This document shows positions 47,703 to 60,681 of a stretch of 64,000 bases of DNA, in pieces. The position numbers and the translations under genes are program-made. Below the pieces are notes generated by a model. The model saw only the letters and a list, made by a program, of their open reading frames with translations. It was not told the origin of the DNA and made no database searches. This DNA is from Chondrosia reniformis (Eukaryota; Porifera; Demospongiae; Chondrillida; Chondrillidae), in the NCBI GenBank assembly GCA_947172415.1, contig OX359202.1, positions 2,048,501-2,112,500 of the forward strand, written 5' to 3'. Positions within the stretch are counted from its first letter, which is position 1, and each line of letters starts with the position of its first letter.

Positions 47703-50700
47703 TGGATTCCCAGCTCTCAGCTCAAGGTAGGAGGACGACCTCCTTTGTAGCTACAACTTTGGTCTCGGCTTGGCTGCTTTGGAATCCTTCAGGATTCCCA
47801 TCTCTCGGCTAAAGGTAGGAGGACGACCTCCTAAGGTACAACTTTGGCCTTCTAGGCTGCTCTGGAATCCTTCGGCATATCTGGATTCCCAGCTCATTCC
47901 CAGCTCTCAGCTCAAGGTAGGAGGACGACCTCCTTTGGATCTACAACTTTGGTCTGGCTTGGCTGCTCTGGAATCCTTCGGTATATCAGGATTCCTAGGA
48001 TCTACAACTTTGGTCTCAGCTTGGCTGCTCTGGAATCCTTCGGCATATTAGGATTCCTAGTTCATTCCCAGCTCTCGGCTGGTAGGAAGGTGACCTCCTT
48101 TGAAGCTACAACTTTAATCTCGGCTCGACTGCTTTGGAATCCTTCAGGATTCGCAGCTCTCGGCTCAAGGTAGGAGGACGGCCTCCTTTGGAGCTACAAC
48201 TTTGGTCTCGGCTCGGCTGCTTTGGAATCCTTCAGGATTCCCAGCTCTCTGCTCAAGGTAGGAGGACGAACTCCTTTGGAACTACTACTTTGGTCTCGGC
48301 TCGGCTGTTCTGGAATCCTTTGGCATATTAGGATTCCTAGCTCATTCCCAGCTCTCAGCTGGTAGGAGGACGACCTCCTTTGGAGCTACAACTTTGGTCT
48401 CGGCTCGACTGCTTTGGAATCCTTCAGGATTCCCAGCTCTCGGCTCAAGGTAGGAGGACTGCCTCCTTTGGAGCTACAACTTTGGTCTCAGCTCGGCTGC
48501 TCTGGAGTCCTTCAGGATTCCCAGCTCTCGGCTCAAGGTAGGAGGACGACCTCCTTAGGAACTACAACTTTGGTCTCGGCTCGGCTGCTCTGGAATCCTT
48601 TGGCATATTAGGATTCCTAGCTCATTTCCAGCTCTCAGCTGGTAGGAGGACGACCTCCTTTGGAGCTACAACTTTAGTCTCGGCTCCACTGCTTTGGAAT
48701 CCTTCAGGATTCCCAACTCTCGGCTCAAGGTAGGAGGACGACCTCCTTTGGAGCTACAACTTTGGTCTCGACTCGACTGCTTTGGAACCCTTCGGCATAT
48801 ATCAGGATTCCCAGCTCTCGGCTCAAGGTAGGAGGACGACCTCCTTTGGAACTACAACTTTGGTCTAGGCTCGGCTGCTCTGGAATCTTTCAGGATTCCC
48901 ATCTCTCTGCTAAAGGTAGTAGGACGACCTCCTAAGGTACAACTTTGGTCTCGGCTCGGCTGCTCTGGAATCCTTTGGCATATTAGGATTCGTAGCTCAT
49001 TTCCAGCTCTCAGCTGGTAGGAGGACGACCTCCTTTGGAGCTACAACGGCTCGACTGCTTTGGAATCCTTCAGGATTCCCAGCTCTCGGCCCAAGGTAGG
49101 AGGACGGCCTCTTTGGAGCTACAACTTTGGTCTCGGCTCGGCTGTTCTGAAATCCTTTGGTATATTAGGATTCCTAGCTCATTCCCAGCTCTCGGCTGGT
49201 AGGAGGACGACCTCCTTTGGAGCTACAGCTTTGGTCTCGGCTCGGCTGCTTTGGAATCCTTCAGGATACCCAGCTCTCGGCTCAAGGTAGGAGGACGGCC
49301 TCCTTTGGAACTACAACTTTGGTCTTGGCTCGGCTGCTCTGGAATCCTTCGGCATATTAGGATTCTTAGCTCATTCCCAGCTCTCGGCTGGTAGGAGGAC
49401 GACCTCCTTTGAAGCTACAACTTTGGTCTCGGCTCGGCTGCTTTGGAATCCTTCAGTATTCGCAGCTCTCGGCTCAAAGTAGGAGGACGACCTCCTTTGG
49501 AGCTACAACTTTGGTCTCGGCTCGGCTGCTTTGGAATCTATCAGGATTCCCAGCTCTCGGCTCAAGGTAGGAGGACGGCCTCCTTTGGAGCTACAACTTT
49601 GGTCTCGGCTCGGCTGCTTTGGAATCCTTCAGGATTCGCAGCTCTCGGCTCAAAGTAGGAGGACGACCTCCTTTGGAGCTACAACTTTGGTCTCGGCTCG
49701 GCTGCTTTGGAATCTATCAGGATTCCCAGCTCTCAGCTCAAGGTAGGAGGACGGCCTCCTTTGGAGCTACAACTTTGGTCCTAGCTCGGCTACTTTGGAA
49801 TCCTTCAGGATTCCCAGCTCTCGGCTCAAGGTAGGAGGACGGCCTCCTTTGGAGCTACAACTTTGGTCTCGGCTCGGCTGCTTTGGAATCCTTCAGGATA
49901 CCCAACTCTCGGCTCAAGGTAGGAGGACGGCCTCCTTTGGAACTACAACTTTAGTCTCGGCTCAGCTGCTCTGGAATCCTTCGGCATATTAGGATTCCTA
50001 GCTCATTCCCAGCTCTCGGCTGGTAGGAGGAAGACCTCCTTTGAAGCTACAACTTTGGTCTCGGCTCGGCTGCTTTGGAATCCTTCAGGATTCGCAGCTC
50101 TCGGCTCAAGGTAGGAGGACGACCTCCTTTGGAACTACAACTTTGGTCTCGGCTCTGCTGCTCTGAAATCCTTTGGCATATTAGGATTCCTAGCTCATTC
50201 CCAGCTCTCGGCTGGTAGGAGGACGACCTCCTTTGGAGCTACAACGGCTCGACTGCTTTGGAATCCTTCAGGATTCCCAGCTCTCGGCTCAAGGTAGGAG
50301 GACGGCCTCCTTTGGAGCTACAACTTTGGTCTCAGCTCGGCTGTTCTGAAATCCTTTGGTATATTAGGATTCCTAGCTCATTCCCAGCTCTCGGCTGGTA
50401 GGAGGACGACCTCCTTTGGAGCTACAGCTTTGGTCTCGGCTCGGCTGCTTTGGAATCCTTCAGGATACCCAGCTCTCGGCTCAAGGTAGGAGGACGGCCT
50501 CCTTTGGAACTACAACTTTGGTCTTGGCTCGGCTGCTCTGGAATCCTTCGGCATATTAGGATTCTTAGCTCATTCCCAGCTCTCGGCTGGTAGGAGGACG
50601 ACCTCCTTTGAAGCTACAACTTTGGTCTCGGCTCGGCTGCTTTGGAATCCTTCAGGATTCGCAGCTCTCGGCTCAAAGTAGGAGGACGACCTCCTTTGGA

Positions 50701-53700
50701 GCTACAACTTTGGTCTCGGCTCGGCTGCTTTGGAATCTATCAGGATTCCCAGCTCTCGGCTCAAGGTAGGAGGACGGCCTCCTTTGGAGCTACAACTTTG
50801 GTCCTGGCTCGGCTGCTTTGGAATCCTTCAGGATTCCCAGCTCTCGGCTCAAGGTAGGAGGACGACCTCCTTTGGAGCTACAACTTTGGTCTCGGCTCGG
50901 CTGCTTTGGAATCCTTCAGGATACCCAACTCTCGGCTCAAGGTAGGAGGACGGCCTCCTTTGGAACTACAACTTTAGTCTCGGCTCAGCTGCTCTGGAAT
51001 CCTTTGGCATATTAGGATTCCTAGCTCATTCCCAGCTCTCGGCTGGTAGGAGGAAGACCTCCTTTGAAGCTACAACTTTGGTCTCGGCTCGGCTGCTTTG
51101 GAATCCTTCAGGATTCGCAGCTCTCGGCTCAAGGTAGGAGGACGACCTCCTTTGGAACTACAACTTTGGTCTCGGCTCTGCTGCTCTGAAATCCTTTGGC
51201 ATATTAGGATTCCTAGCTCATTCCCAGCTCTCGGCTGGTAGGAGGACGATCTCCTTTGAAGCTACAACTTTGGTCTCGGCTCGGCTGCTTTGGAATCCTT
51301 CAGGATTCGCAGCTCTCGGCTCTAGGTAGGAGGACGACCTCCTTTGGAACTACAACTTTGGTCTCGGCTCTACTGCTCTGGAATCCTTTGGCATATTAGG
51401 ATTCCTAGCTCATTCCCAGCTCTCGGCTGGTAGGAGGACAACCTCCTTTGGAACTACAACTTTAATCTCGGCTCGACTGCTTTGGAATCCTTCAGGATTC
51501 CCAGCTCTCGGCTCAAGGTAGGAGGACGGCCTCCTTTGGAGCTACAACTTTAATCTCGGCTTGACTGCTTTGGAATCCTTCAGGATTCCCAGCCCTCAGC
51601 TCAAGGTAGGAGGATGGCCTCCTTTGGAGCTACAACTTTGGTCTCGGCTCGGCTGCTTTGGAATCCTTCAGGATTCCCAGCTCTCGGCTCAAGGTTGGAG
51701 GACGGCCTCCTTTCGATCTACAACTTTGGTCTCGACTCGGCTGCCTTGGAATCCTTCAGGATACCCAGCTCTCGGCTCAAAGTAGGAGGACGGCCTCCTT
51801 TGGAGCTACAACTTTGGTCTCGGCTCTGCTGCTCTGAAATCCTTTGGCATATTAGGATTCCTAGCTCATTCCCAGCTCTCGGCTGGTAGGAGGACGATCT
51901 CCTTTGAAGCTACAACTTTGGTCTCGGCTCGGCTGCTTTGGAATCCTTCAGGATTCGCAGCTCTCGGCTCTAGGTAGGAGGACGACCTCCTTTGGAACTA
52001 CAACTTTGGTCTCGGCTCTACTGCTCTGGAATCCTTTGGCATATTAGGATTCCTAGCTCATTCCCAGCTCTCGGCCGGTAGGAGGACAACCTCCTTTGGA
52101 GCTACAACTTTAATCCCGGCTCGACTGCTTTGGAATCCTTCAGGATTCCCAGCTCTCAGCTCAAGGTAGGAGGACGGCCTCCTTTGGAGCTACAACTTTG
52201 GTCCTGGCTCGGCTGCTTTGGAATCCTTCAGGATTCCCAGCTCTCGGCTCAAGGTAGGAGGACGGCCTCCTTTGGAACTACAACTTTAGTCTCGGCTCAG
52301 CTGCTCTGGAATCCTTCGGCATATTAGGATTCCTAGCTCATTCCCAGCTCTCGGCTGGTAGGAGGACGACCTCCTTTGAAGCTACAACTTTGGTCTCGGC
52401 TCGGCTGCTTTGGAATCCTTCAGGATTCGCAGCTCTCGGCTCAAGGTAGGAGGATGACCTCCTTTGGAACTACAACTTTGGTCTCGGCTCTGCTGCTCTG
52501 AAATCCTTTGGCATATTAGGATTCCTAGCTCATTCCCAGCTCTCGGCTGGTAGGAGGACAACCTCCTTTGGAACTACAACTTTAATCTCGGCTCGACTGC
52601 TTTGGAATCCTTCAGGATTCCCAGCTCTCGGCTCAAGGTAGGAGGACGGCCTCCTTTGGAGCTACAACTTTAATCTCGGCTTGACTGCTTTGGAATCCTT
52701 CAGGATTCCCAGCCCTCAGCTCAAGGTAGGAGGACGGCCTCCTTTGGAGCTACAACTTTGGTCTCGGCTCGGCTGCTTTGGAATCCTTCAGGATTCCCAG
52801 CTCTCGGCTCAAGGTTGGAGGACGGCCTCCTTTCGATCTACAACTTTGGTCTCGACTTGGCTGCCTTGGAATCCTTCAGGATACCCAGCTCTCGGCTCAA
52901 AGTAGGAGGACGGCCTCCTTTGGAGCTACAACTTTGGTCTCAGCTCGGCTGCTCTGGAATCCTTTGGCATATTAGGATTCCTAGCTCATTCCCAGCTCTC
53001 GGCTGGTAGGAGGACGACCTCCTTTGAAGCTACAACTTTGGTCTCGGCTAGGCTGCTTTGGAATCCTTCAGGATTCACAGCTCTCGGCTCAAGGTAGGAG
53101 GACGACCTCCTTTGGAACTACAACTTTGGTCTCGGCTCTGCTGCTCTGGAATCCTTTGGCATATTAGGATTCCTAGCTCATTCCCAGCTCTCGGCGGGTA
53201 GGAGGACAACCTCCTTTGGATCTACAACTTTAATCTCGGCTCGACTGCTTTGGAATCCTTCAGGATTCCCAGCTCTCGGCTCAAGGTAGGAGGACGGCCT
53301 CCTTTGGAGCTACAACTTTGGACTCGGCTCGGCTGCTTTGGAATCCTTCAGGATACCCAACTCTCGGCTCAAGGTAGGAGGACGGCCTCCTTTGGAGCTA
53401 CAACTTTGGACTCGGCTCGGCTGCTTTGGAATCCTTCAGGATACCCAACTCTCGGCTCAAGGTAGGAGGAAGACCTTCTTTGGAGCTACAACTTTGGTCT
53501 CTGCTCGGCTACTCTGGAATCCTTTGGCATATTAGGATTCCTAGCTCATTCCCAGCTCTCGGCTGGTAGGAGGACGACCTCCTTTGGAGCTACAACTTTG
53601 GTCTCGGCTCAGCTGCTTTGGAATCCTTCAGGATACCCAGCTCTCGGCTCAAGGTAGGAGGACGGCCTCCTTTGGAGCTACAACTTTGGTCTCGGCTCGG

Positions 53701-53811
53701 CTGCTTTGGAATCCTTTGGCATATCAGGATTCCCATGCAGCTCATTCCCAGCTCTCAACTCAAGGTAGGAGGACAACCTCCTTTGGAGCTACAACTTTGG
53801 CCATTCACATT
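47703..53811. repeat. 6.1-kb satellite of 88-bp and 104-bp monomers with higher-order repeats
   Basis: An 88-bp monomer (start points 49443, 49531, 49619; 50642, 50730, 50818) is interspersed with a roughly 104-bp variant that inserts a GCATATTA and CTAGCTCATT segment. Blocks recur at an offset of 1023 bp (49619 and 50642; 49795 and 50818) and at 1120 bp (51561 and 52681), so the array has higher-order structure. Each 88-bp monomer contains two perfect short hairpins, AGGAGG-ACGA-CCTCCT and GGAATCC-TTCA-GGATTCC. The 88-bp monomers lack stops on the plus strand in all frames, so many spurious reading frames appear; because 88 is not a multiple of three the frame rotates every unit. Confidence 0.95.
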
Positions 53812-54836
53812 TGGATTTTGAAGCCAGCAAGACTTCAAGATTGAATGGCATGTCCCGTGACAGTACCGGTACCATTTCACTGATTTCAAGCTCTTTCCAC
53901 TCAAGAACCCTTAAGCAACCCTTGCTTTTTTGAGATAGGACAGGCATGTCATCCAAAACATCCCTGTTACTAGGCAATCAAAAATTCACCTTAAATCCTA
54001 AATCATAGACTTTTGATCATTTAGTCAAAAAGTCTGACGAATTTAGGACAGAAAGGCAGTTCATTGTCTGGAATTAAGTCTAGACTCTGTATGGAAGAGT
54101 AACCCTGGAGCGTTTGAACACTCAGGTGACATTTCACCCATTCAGGGTTCCTTGCTGAGATTGCCCAGAAATTTGCGTGAAAACTGGAATTGCAATCATT
54201 TGATCACAAGGACACCAATTATCACTTCTGAATCGCCGCTATTAGGCATATCCCGTATAATACGGCCTAGCAGCAATTTACAGTACTATCTGCTCTATAC
54301 TGTATCATATCGGAATTCTCGCCGCATATTTCGTTCACCATGCTGCCCCTTATAGTAGGCAAGAACACAGTGGCGCGCAAGGGGATATCAAGAAGCGGCA
54401 AATGTATCTCAAGATAGTTTAATCAACCATGATTTGAAATGAAGCCACTTTCATGTCTTAAGAGATTCACATTCATCAGTTTAATATTTGCAATGGTTTC
54501 TGAGTTTTAGTCACGTTTTTAAGATATAAGAACATCGAAAAATTGGGGTCACTCTCAAGTTTTATCCCGAATTAATAACTGAAACCGAAAAGGTTCTCTT
54601 CTGTAGTCATCTAAATAGTCATTTAGCTTTATTCGATAAACTTGTCGTCTAAAATTTAGAGGTCGACTAGATTCGGTAATGATCGGGTTGTCAATTTGTA
54701 TATGGAGTGAGTCAGTCGAAGCCAAGTCAGGTTGTCAATCAATGTAAATGTATAAAAGGTGCCTAACATAATAGGGAAATTACTATAAAAGGGCAGTGAA
54801 ACTTAGAAAGAGCCAGTCAAAAGAACAACTAAGATC
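53812..54836. other. Spacer between satellite and membrane-protein gene
   Basis: About 1 kb of unassigned sequence. A minus-strand open stretch (53789-53977) overlaps the satellite edge and is not convincing. The last part should include the promoter of the gene at 54837: TATAAAAG at about 54785 lies 50 bp upstream of the ATG. Confidence 0.4.
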
Positions 54837-57800
54837 ATGTATAAAACCACAACCTTGCTATTGGTATTGCTTGCTATACTTCCAATGAGTCACTAGGTTA
54901 TACCTTCTGGGTGACTCCCAATTATCAAACGAGTTGTCAGAATAGGACACCCTGTGATACCATTGATGGATACTATCAAAAGAATAGCAGTATATTCTCA
55001 ACATCTGATGTAACATGGTTTTTTCTTGAAGGTGAGCATTTCATAGCAGAGAGAGATATTGCAATTAAAAGAGCACAAAATGTCAAAATTAAAGGAGATC
55101 ATTACTTAAAGAGTACTAGCATTTATTTTGCACAAATTCACTCTCCCCTGGAGATCAATTTTTCAAAAAATATTACAATCGAATATTTGAAAATTTATAC
55201 TTTCGGAGATGATTATAGGCTCACAACTGAGTTTCAGCATGTGCATAATCTAATAATAAAAAATGTAAAGTGGTTTACAGCTTCTGCTGCCGATTTTATA
55301 TGCCTTGTCACTGGAACTATTAACATACAAGAGACAACATTTTCTGGAGAATTCATGATAAAGTTTATATTTGAAGAGTTCAATAGAAGAATTAAATCCA
55401 AATTCCTGTCAATAAATATTCAACAGACCGATTTTTGGAATACAAGGGGCATTGAATTAGATCATCATCGTACCCGTAAGACTTATGATTCTGTGGAAAT
55501 CTCAATTGACCGTTGTTGTTTTTATGGTTACTGGCCCATGTTCTTTATGCAAATCAACCAGTTTGGGCTTGCTAATTGAAGATTGTAAATTCCACATTTG
55601 CCTATAATGACTTCATATTAAATAAACCAACATCAGGTGCTGATGCCATCAGAGTTGACATTTCAACTAATATTACCAGCTTAAAGCAAACCACAAACCC
55701 ACTTGTGATAATGCTAATTGATAATTGTACCATAAACATGCCTATATCAATAACATATGATTACAGTAAGGTTAAAAATTCTGAGTTTTTTAGGAATGAA
55801 AACATTTCCATGCTTGCAAGGATTACCATTCAAAACACAGAAATAAGGTACACCAGGAGTTGCCAATTTTTAACATATTTCTCTGCAGCTGCCAGATACA
55901 TTTCACCTAAATGGTATAGTTGGCCTACAATTAAAAACTTACAATAATCTTGACCAATTGTACCTTTAACATAAAAAAATGTTTCACAAATTTTGATACT
56001 ACTATTGGCCTCAACCCCAAAATAATAAAAATTAAGAATTTCCAGCAGTTCTTTATTGATATGCATAATGTATCTGTTTTAACTGGAGATGGCATTGGAC
56101 TGCTTTTGGAAGAAAGTATTGTTCATTTGCACGGTACTAACAGAATTGAACACTTTGCAGCAGCTAGTCATATAGGTAGTTTTATTGGAATTAAAATGAC
56201 ATTCAATTCAAGGATTCTATTAGATGACTCTCTGTTGTTGTAGTACATGCAGGTCAATCAACAGAATATGGCATTTTGGTTGATCCTATGGGTTCCAATG
56301 GCAATCTATCCCAAATTACAATGAAGATAGTCAAATATATTATTATAATCATTATACTAATTGCATTATTTACCATAGAGAATGCAATGGTCTTTGCTTC
56401 TATCAGTTAGTAAAGAAAGATGGAAATTTAAGGAGTGAACAAGAAATATATGAAGGCTTGTTTGACTCAACAGTTTATATAACTGGGTCCCTTGAAAAAG
56501 GTTCTTTCAAAAGTTTTAATGGCCATTTGCAAAATTGCACAATGGAGACATCAACTGGTCTGACAGTTGTCAACCAAACATTTCATGAAAGTCATATAAA
56601 AACATCTGTTATTGCGTCTAGGCATGAATGGACAGAAGGTGATATAAAGTCTCCACCTTACCAAATTTGCTTATGCAATAATGATGGGAAGCTTAATAAA
56701 AGTCTGTGGTTTTGCAACCATGAAACACATTTCACAGTGTATGCAGGGCAAAATTTAACATTTTTAGTTGCCATTGTAGGTGATATAGGTGCAATAATTA
56801 AGGATAGAGAAGTTGAAGTTGTTAATTCCATTGACCAACAAAACAAGCAAGTTGTGTTAGTTGACAAAGAATGTAAAAATATTCTCACTTATCAGATACA
56901 TCAAAGTCTTGAAATATCATATGCTACCGTTGAAAGCAGATATGATAAATTTAAAGATTTTTTTATTTTCCACAAAGCAAAAATACATTTATTTGAATAT
57001 TGTCCTATCGGCTTACAAAGAGGAAATATTTCAAACAGATTAATATGCACTTGTAACACATTCTTAAGTTTGAATGGATTTAGCTGTATCATCAGCTCAA
57101 AGGAAGATATAGTCTTTTACAAACAAACCAGAGCACACTTTTGGCTAGGATTTTAGAAGGAAAGCTATATTTTTCAGATCAATGCCCTTTCTTCTTTTGC
57201 AACCAACTTCTTGCCAAGTCAGGTACAACTCTAAAAAAATTAACTGAAGGAGTAAATGATCAGTGTGTGAATTTACGTCAAGGCTTCCTATGTAGCCAAT
57301 GTCCACAAGGATATAGTTCTGTCTTTAGAGGAATTAAGTGTACAAAGTGTCATGGACCTTGGTACCTGATCTCTATCTTCTATGCTATTGTCGGACTGTT
57401 ACACATTGCTCTTCTCTTCTTATTCAACTTGACAATAGTACAAGGGACCATTAATGGAATCAGTCTCTATGCAAATATTATATACCTTTATGACGACATT
57501 TTGCAGGAACAAGCTGGTGAACCATTTTACAGCATAATTTCTATTCTAAATTTTGGAAGTGCAAGTGGAACTTGTTTTTATGATGGAATGGATGAGTTTG
57601 CAAAAGTCATGTTTCAGTTTGTCTTTCCAATTTACATCTTCTCACTTGTGGTTATCATTATCATTGGAGCACACAAGTTTAACTTTAGGATATTTAAGGT
57701 AGACTTTGTAGCTAAAAGAGCTGTACCTGTATTAGCTACACTGATGATGTTAACTTACACAAGTCTGACAGGCGCAATCATCACTGCTCTCAGATACACT

Positions 57801-58627
57801 AATGTCTACACTCATGATTCTAGCACCCCTTCACCACGATGGCTCTATCAACCAACCCTTCTATACTTCCAAGGGAAGCACTTGGCTTTGGGATTAGTTG
57901 CAGTGATAGCCTCTCTCCTCTACCTCATTCCATTTACGGTATAGTGTTTGGTGACCTACTCAGAAGAATGTGCATTAGAAGCTTATGGTTCAGCCACTTT
58001 CTTGATGTGTTCCACGGAGCTTATCGCTGGCCACTTGGCTTCTGGTTTGGACTGAGATTGATAATTAGAGTGATTTTTCTCATGTTACACATTGTATTAC
58101 CAATAGAAACCTTTGCATTGCTTGTATTTATTTTCATGGTTGGATTCTTCTTCTTGGAAATACATGTAGTAAGGCCCTTCCGCAAACAGATTATTACCAC
58201 CAGTCATCGCACCAGTCAAGCTGGTACAACCAAAGATAAGAGCTTTAGAAAGAAATGTAGGAATATAGCAAAATGGCTAAGAAATATAGAAAACAATGAA
58301 ACCCTTTCTCTGTTAAATATTTTTGTAACAAGTGTTCTTGTTGGTCTAAACATGACACCTTCTGTATCTAAGGCAGCCGGTATACTTTCTGTATCAGCTG
58401 CAGTCATACAAATTGGGATCATTACAACATACCATGGATACATGTATTTTCCTATTCCAAAGGGTATCAAAGATAAATGGAGAAACTTCAGAGAATCACA
58501 AAGAGAAAGAAGGAATAAAGCTTTTGAAAACTTAAACAAGAAAGCAAATAAAGCAGGGAATGCAGTAAATCAAATTGAAGATTTTCCATTTTGGAATATT
58601 CATGTTTTGAAAGCTGGAGTTCCATGA
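54837..58627 (+). pseudogene. Beta-helix ectodomain/multi-pass membrane protein, decayed
   Basis: The ATG at 54837 opens a signal peptide (MYKTTTLLLVLLAILPMSH). The following segments lie in order but in changing frames: 54899-55579, 55576-55947, 55950-56243, 56458-57156, 57141-57944 and 57839-58627. The first four are rich in beta-strand, Asn and Thr repeats (NITIEYLKIYTF, INIQETTFSGEF, LIIKNVKWF) like right-handed parallel beta-helices. Next come a Cys-rich knot (CVNLRQGFLCSQCPQGYSS) and a bundle of about seven to eight membrane segments with the motif GTCFYDGMDEFAKVMFQFVF, then a basic cytoplasmic tail. Proteins with this layout form large families in sponges; no function is established. 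At least five frame changes and one stop after the signal peptide make it a pseudogene, or a single-exon gene with many assembly indels. Confidence 0.75.
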
Positions 58628-58731
58628 GTACAGAGAGAGTGCCAGTCATTATTGAGGATGATGATAGTGGGGAAAAACAAATTTCATCCTACAAACCGTT
58701 TTTCTATTCATTCATTTTTCTTTGTGTACAG

Positions 58732-59282
58732 GGTTGTATCTCAATTTCTCTCAACAAGTGCTGAGTGCTAAGGAAGGAGATGGTTTTGTGAATATAACTG
58801 CTACTATACATGAAGGCATAATACAGAGACCTCTAAAAGTAGAAATACTTTGTTTTGACGACAACCCTAAACCAGGTCTTTCACCAGGTACTGTAGACCA
58901 TGTATATATGCATAACAAAGTTGCAGCACACACTTAAGATTTAGTGCTTTCATGTCTTGAATTGCATATATATATGACCTTTTTGAAAACTTTAGATGAT
59001 AAGTCTGCATGTAGCTATTTCTCAATGTACGTACGTATATATATGCAGCTGTGGTAGTTTTATATACATGCACTTTTTTCTCTACATGCAGCTGCCTTGG
59101 GAAAGGCTTACAGTGAAGCAAATTTCTCTTCATTAGAAATACTATCTCAAAATGCTACTGTTGCTGTAAACTTGATTGATGATCAAATTGCTGAGCTAAC
59201 AGCATATTTTACTTGTGTTATGAATATCAAAAATAACAAGCAATTAATTATAACTGATCCAGACACTGTTAACATTATTACT
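58732..59282 (+). pseudogene. Calx-beta domain exons, gene fragment
   Basis: Exon 58732-58887 encodes YLNFSQQVLSAKEGDGFVNI and ends at a GT donor. Exon 59092 onward encodes SSLEILSQNATVAVNLIDDQ, then AELTAYFTCV and TDPDTVNIIT. Together this is the strand pattern of a Calx-beta domain (first strand F-S, then E-G-D-G, then V-x-L-x-I-x-D-D, final V-x-I). The second exon runs into a foldback repeat at about 59284 that supplies its stop. Calx-beta domains bind calcium and occur in sponge aggregation factors and many adhesion proteins. No first exon with a signal peptide was found between 58627 and 58732, so this looks like a broken fragment. Confidence 0.6.
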
Positions 59283-59283
59283 G

Positions 59284-59376
59284 GAGTCACTAAAGAAGAC
59301 CCCCAGGGTCGAAACGTTTGGCAGACAGAAGAATCAAAAAAACTGCGTCTCTAGACGCTCTAAAAGTCGAAAGATG
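59284..59376. mobile_element. Foldback repeat with hammerhead-like core, copy 1
   Basis: Contains AAAGAAGACCC-CCA-GGGTCGAAACG followed by CTGCGTCTCTAGACGCTC. It is a degenerate partner of the copy at 63678-63783; its left arm is eroded. Confidence 0.55.
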
Positions 59377-60184
59377 AACCTTTACAAAGATAAGTTCGAC
59401 GCAGTTAGAAGAAATCCTTATTCCATTATGTAATGTTTATGTGGATGAAAGATAATGATGTGAATTACTGTATCAGGGGCGGGGGCAGCTCCTAAATATA
59501 AGGTGGGGGCTCCATCTTTCATGGAACTGGGTGGCAAAAAAATTACTACCGCTACACTACTACTACTACTCAATTCTTTGAAAAGTTTCGTTAGTGGGAG
59601 CCTGGGCTAAGTTTCAGAATGAGGAGGCTAAGCTTCAGAATGAGGAGGCTAAGCCCCCCCGGTCTCATCTGAGTGGGTCCCCCTTCTACCGCCGCCCTTG
59701 TGTATGATTTTATAGAATTGACTGCATATAGCTCAGAATTACCCATGTTGAATTTCCTTGAGACAATTTACAGTTCAGTCAATATTTAAAGCTTTTACGA
59801 AATATCTGTAATATCCGAAGACATGCATATGCAGCTGAAATTAATTGCACATTTAATTAAATGTAAACAAGTGAGAAGTTTCTACCATAAAGTACAGTAT
59901 AGTCTTGACATATACGAGTACTGTTCATTTTACGATACTTCATACGTACATGCCTGATAATAGTAAAATACTCATATATATATTTGTGTACAAATTACTC
60001 CTTTAGCATACCTTTGAGCAGTGAACATGCTTTTCTGGTGTTACAAGTTACATATATGTATAAACAGGAGCACATGCAATAAAGGTTTACTATAATTAAA
60101 ATGCCTGCTTTAATGAGGGTACCAAAGTGCAATTAGAATAATATTAATAGGAATTACTATATTCAAATGCTTAATTTTCTGCAG

Positions 60185-60570
60185 AAACTCCGTCAGATGT
60201 TCCCGTAATACCTCCACCATCTCAAGTTTAAGGTGTTAGAGTAAAAGAAAGTGGAAAATCCTTGACTGTTTCATGGACTGCGGTAACTGATCCAATGTAT
60301 AGAATATTATACATAGTTATGCATTCGACTGCAAGTGGTACGGTAACAGATCCACCATCTGATGCTATGAAGAGATCAGGGATTACAGATACATCAACTA
60401 CATTGACTGGACTTCAATCAGGTACCATCTACTACGTATGTTTGGGTAGCAGCAGAAATCCTTGGTGCTGGAGTTCAAGGACCGTACAGTATGAGAATTT
60501 CAAATCTGTAGAAAAAGTGACTTTATGCATGAAACTCTTCATGATCCTTCCCATTATGTACCTTGAGTGA
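60185..60570 (+). pseudogene. FN3-domain exon, decayed
   Basis: After an acceptor GCAG at 60181-60184 the plus strand reads a proline-rich linker that hits a TAA at 60230-60232, then GVRVKESGKSLTVSWTAV, YIVMHSTASG and TLTGLQSGTIYYVCLGSS. These are the B-C-E-F-strand signatures of a fibronectin type III domain (Trp in strand B, L-x-x-L-x-x-G-T-x-Y). Position and strand suggest it belongs to the same former gene as the Calx-beta exons. The in-frame stop argues for decay. Confidence 0.6.
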
Positions 60571-60681
60571 TACTAATTGACATAGTAGTAGTGCACTGAT
60601 ATTTTGTTTTGTGCATATCTACATATGAAGTGATAGTAATTGTAATCAGTCTTAAACATCATGAAGATGAAAAACGCAAAT

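Noticed and set aside
47770-53844. Many plus-strand open frames of 60-90 codons with similar peptides
   Set aside because: They are products of the stop-free 88-bp satellite monomer; the frame rotates each unit and there are no splice sites, promoters or known domains.
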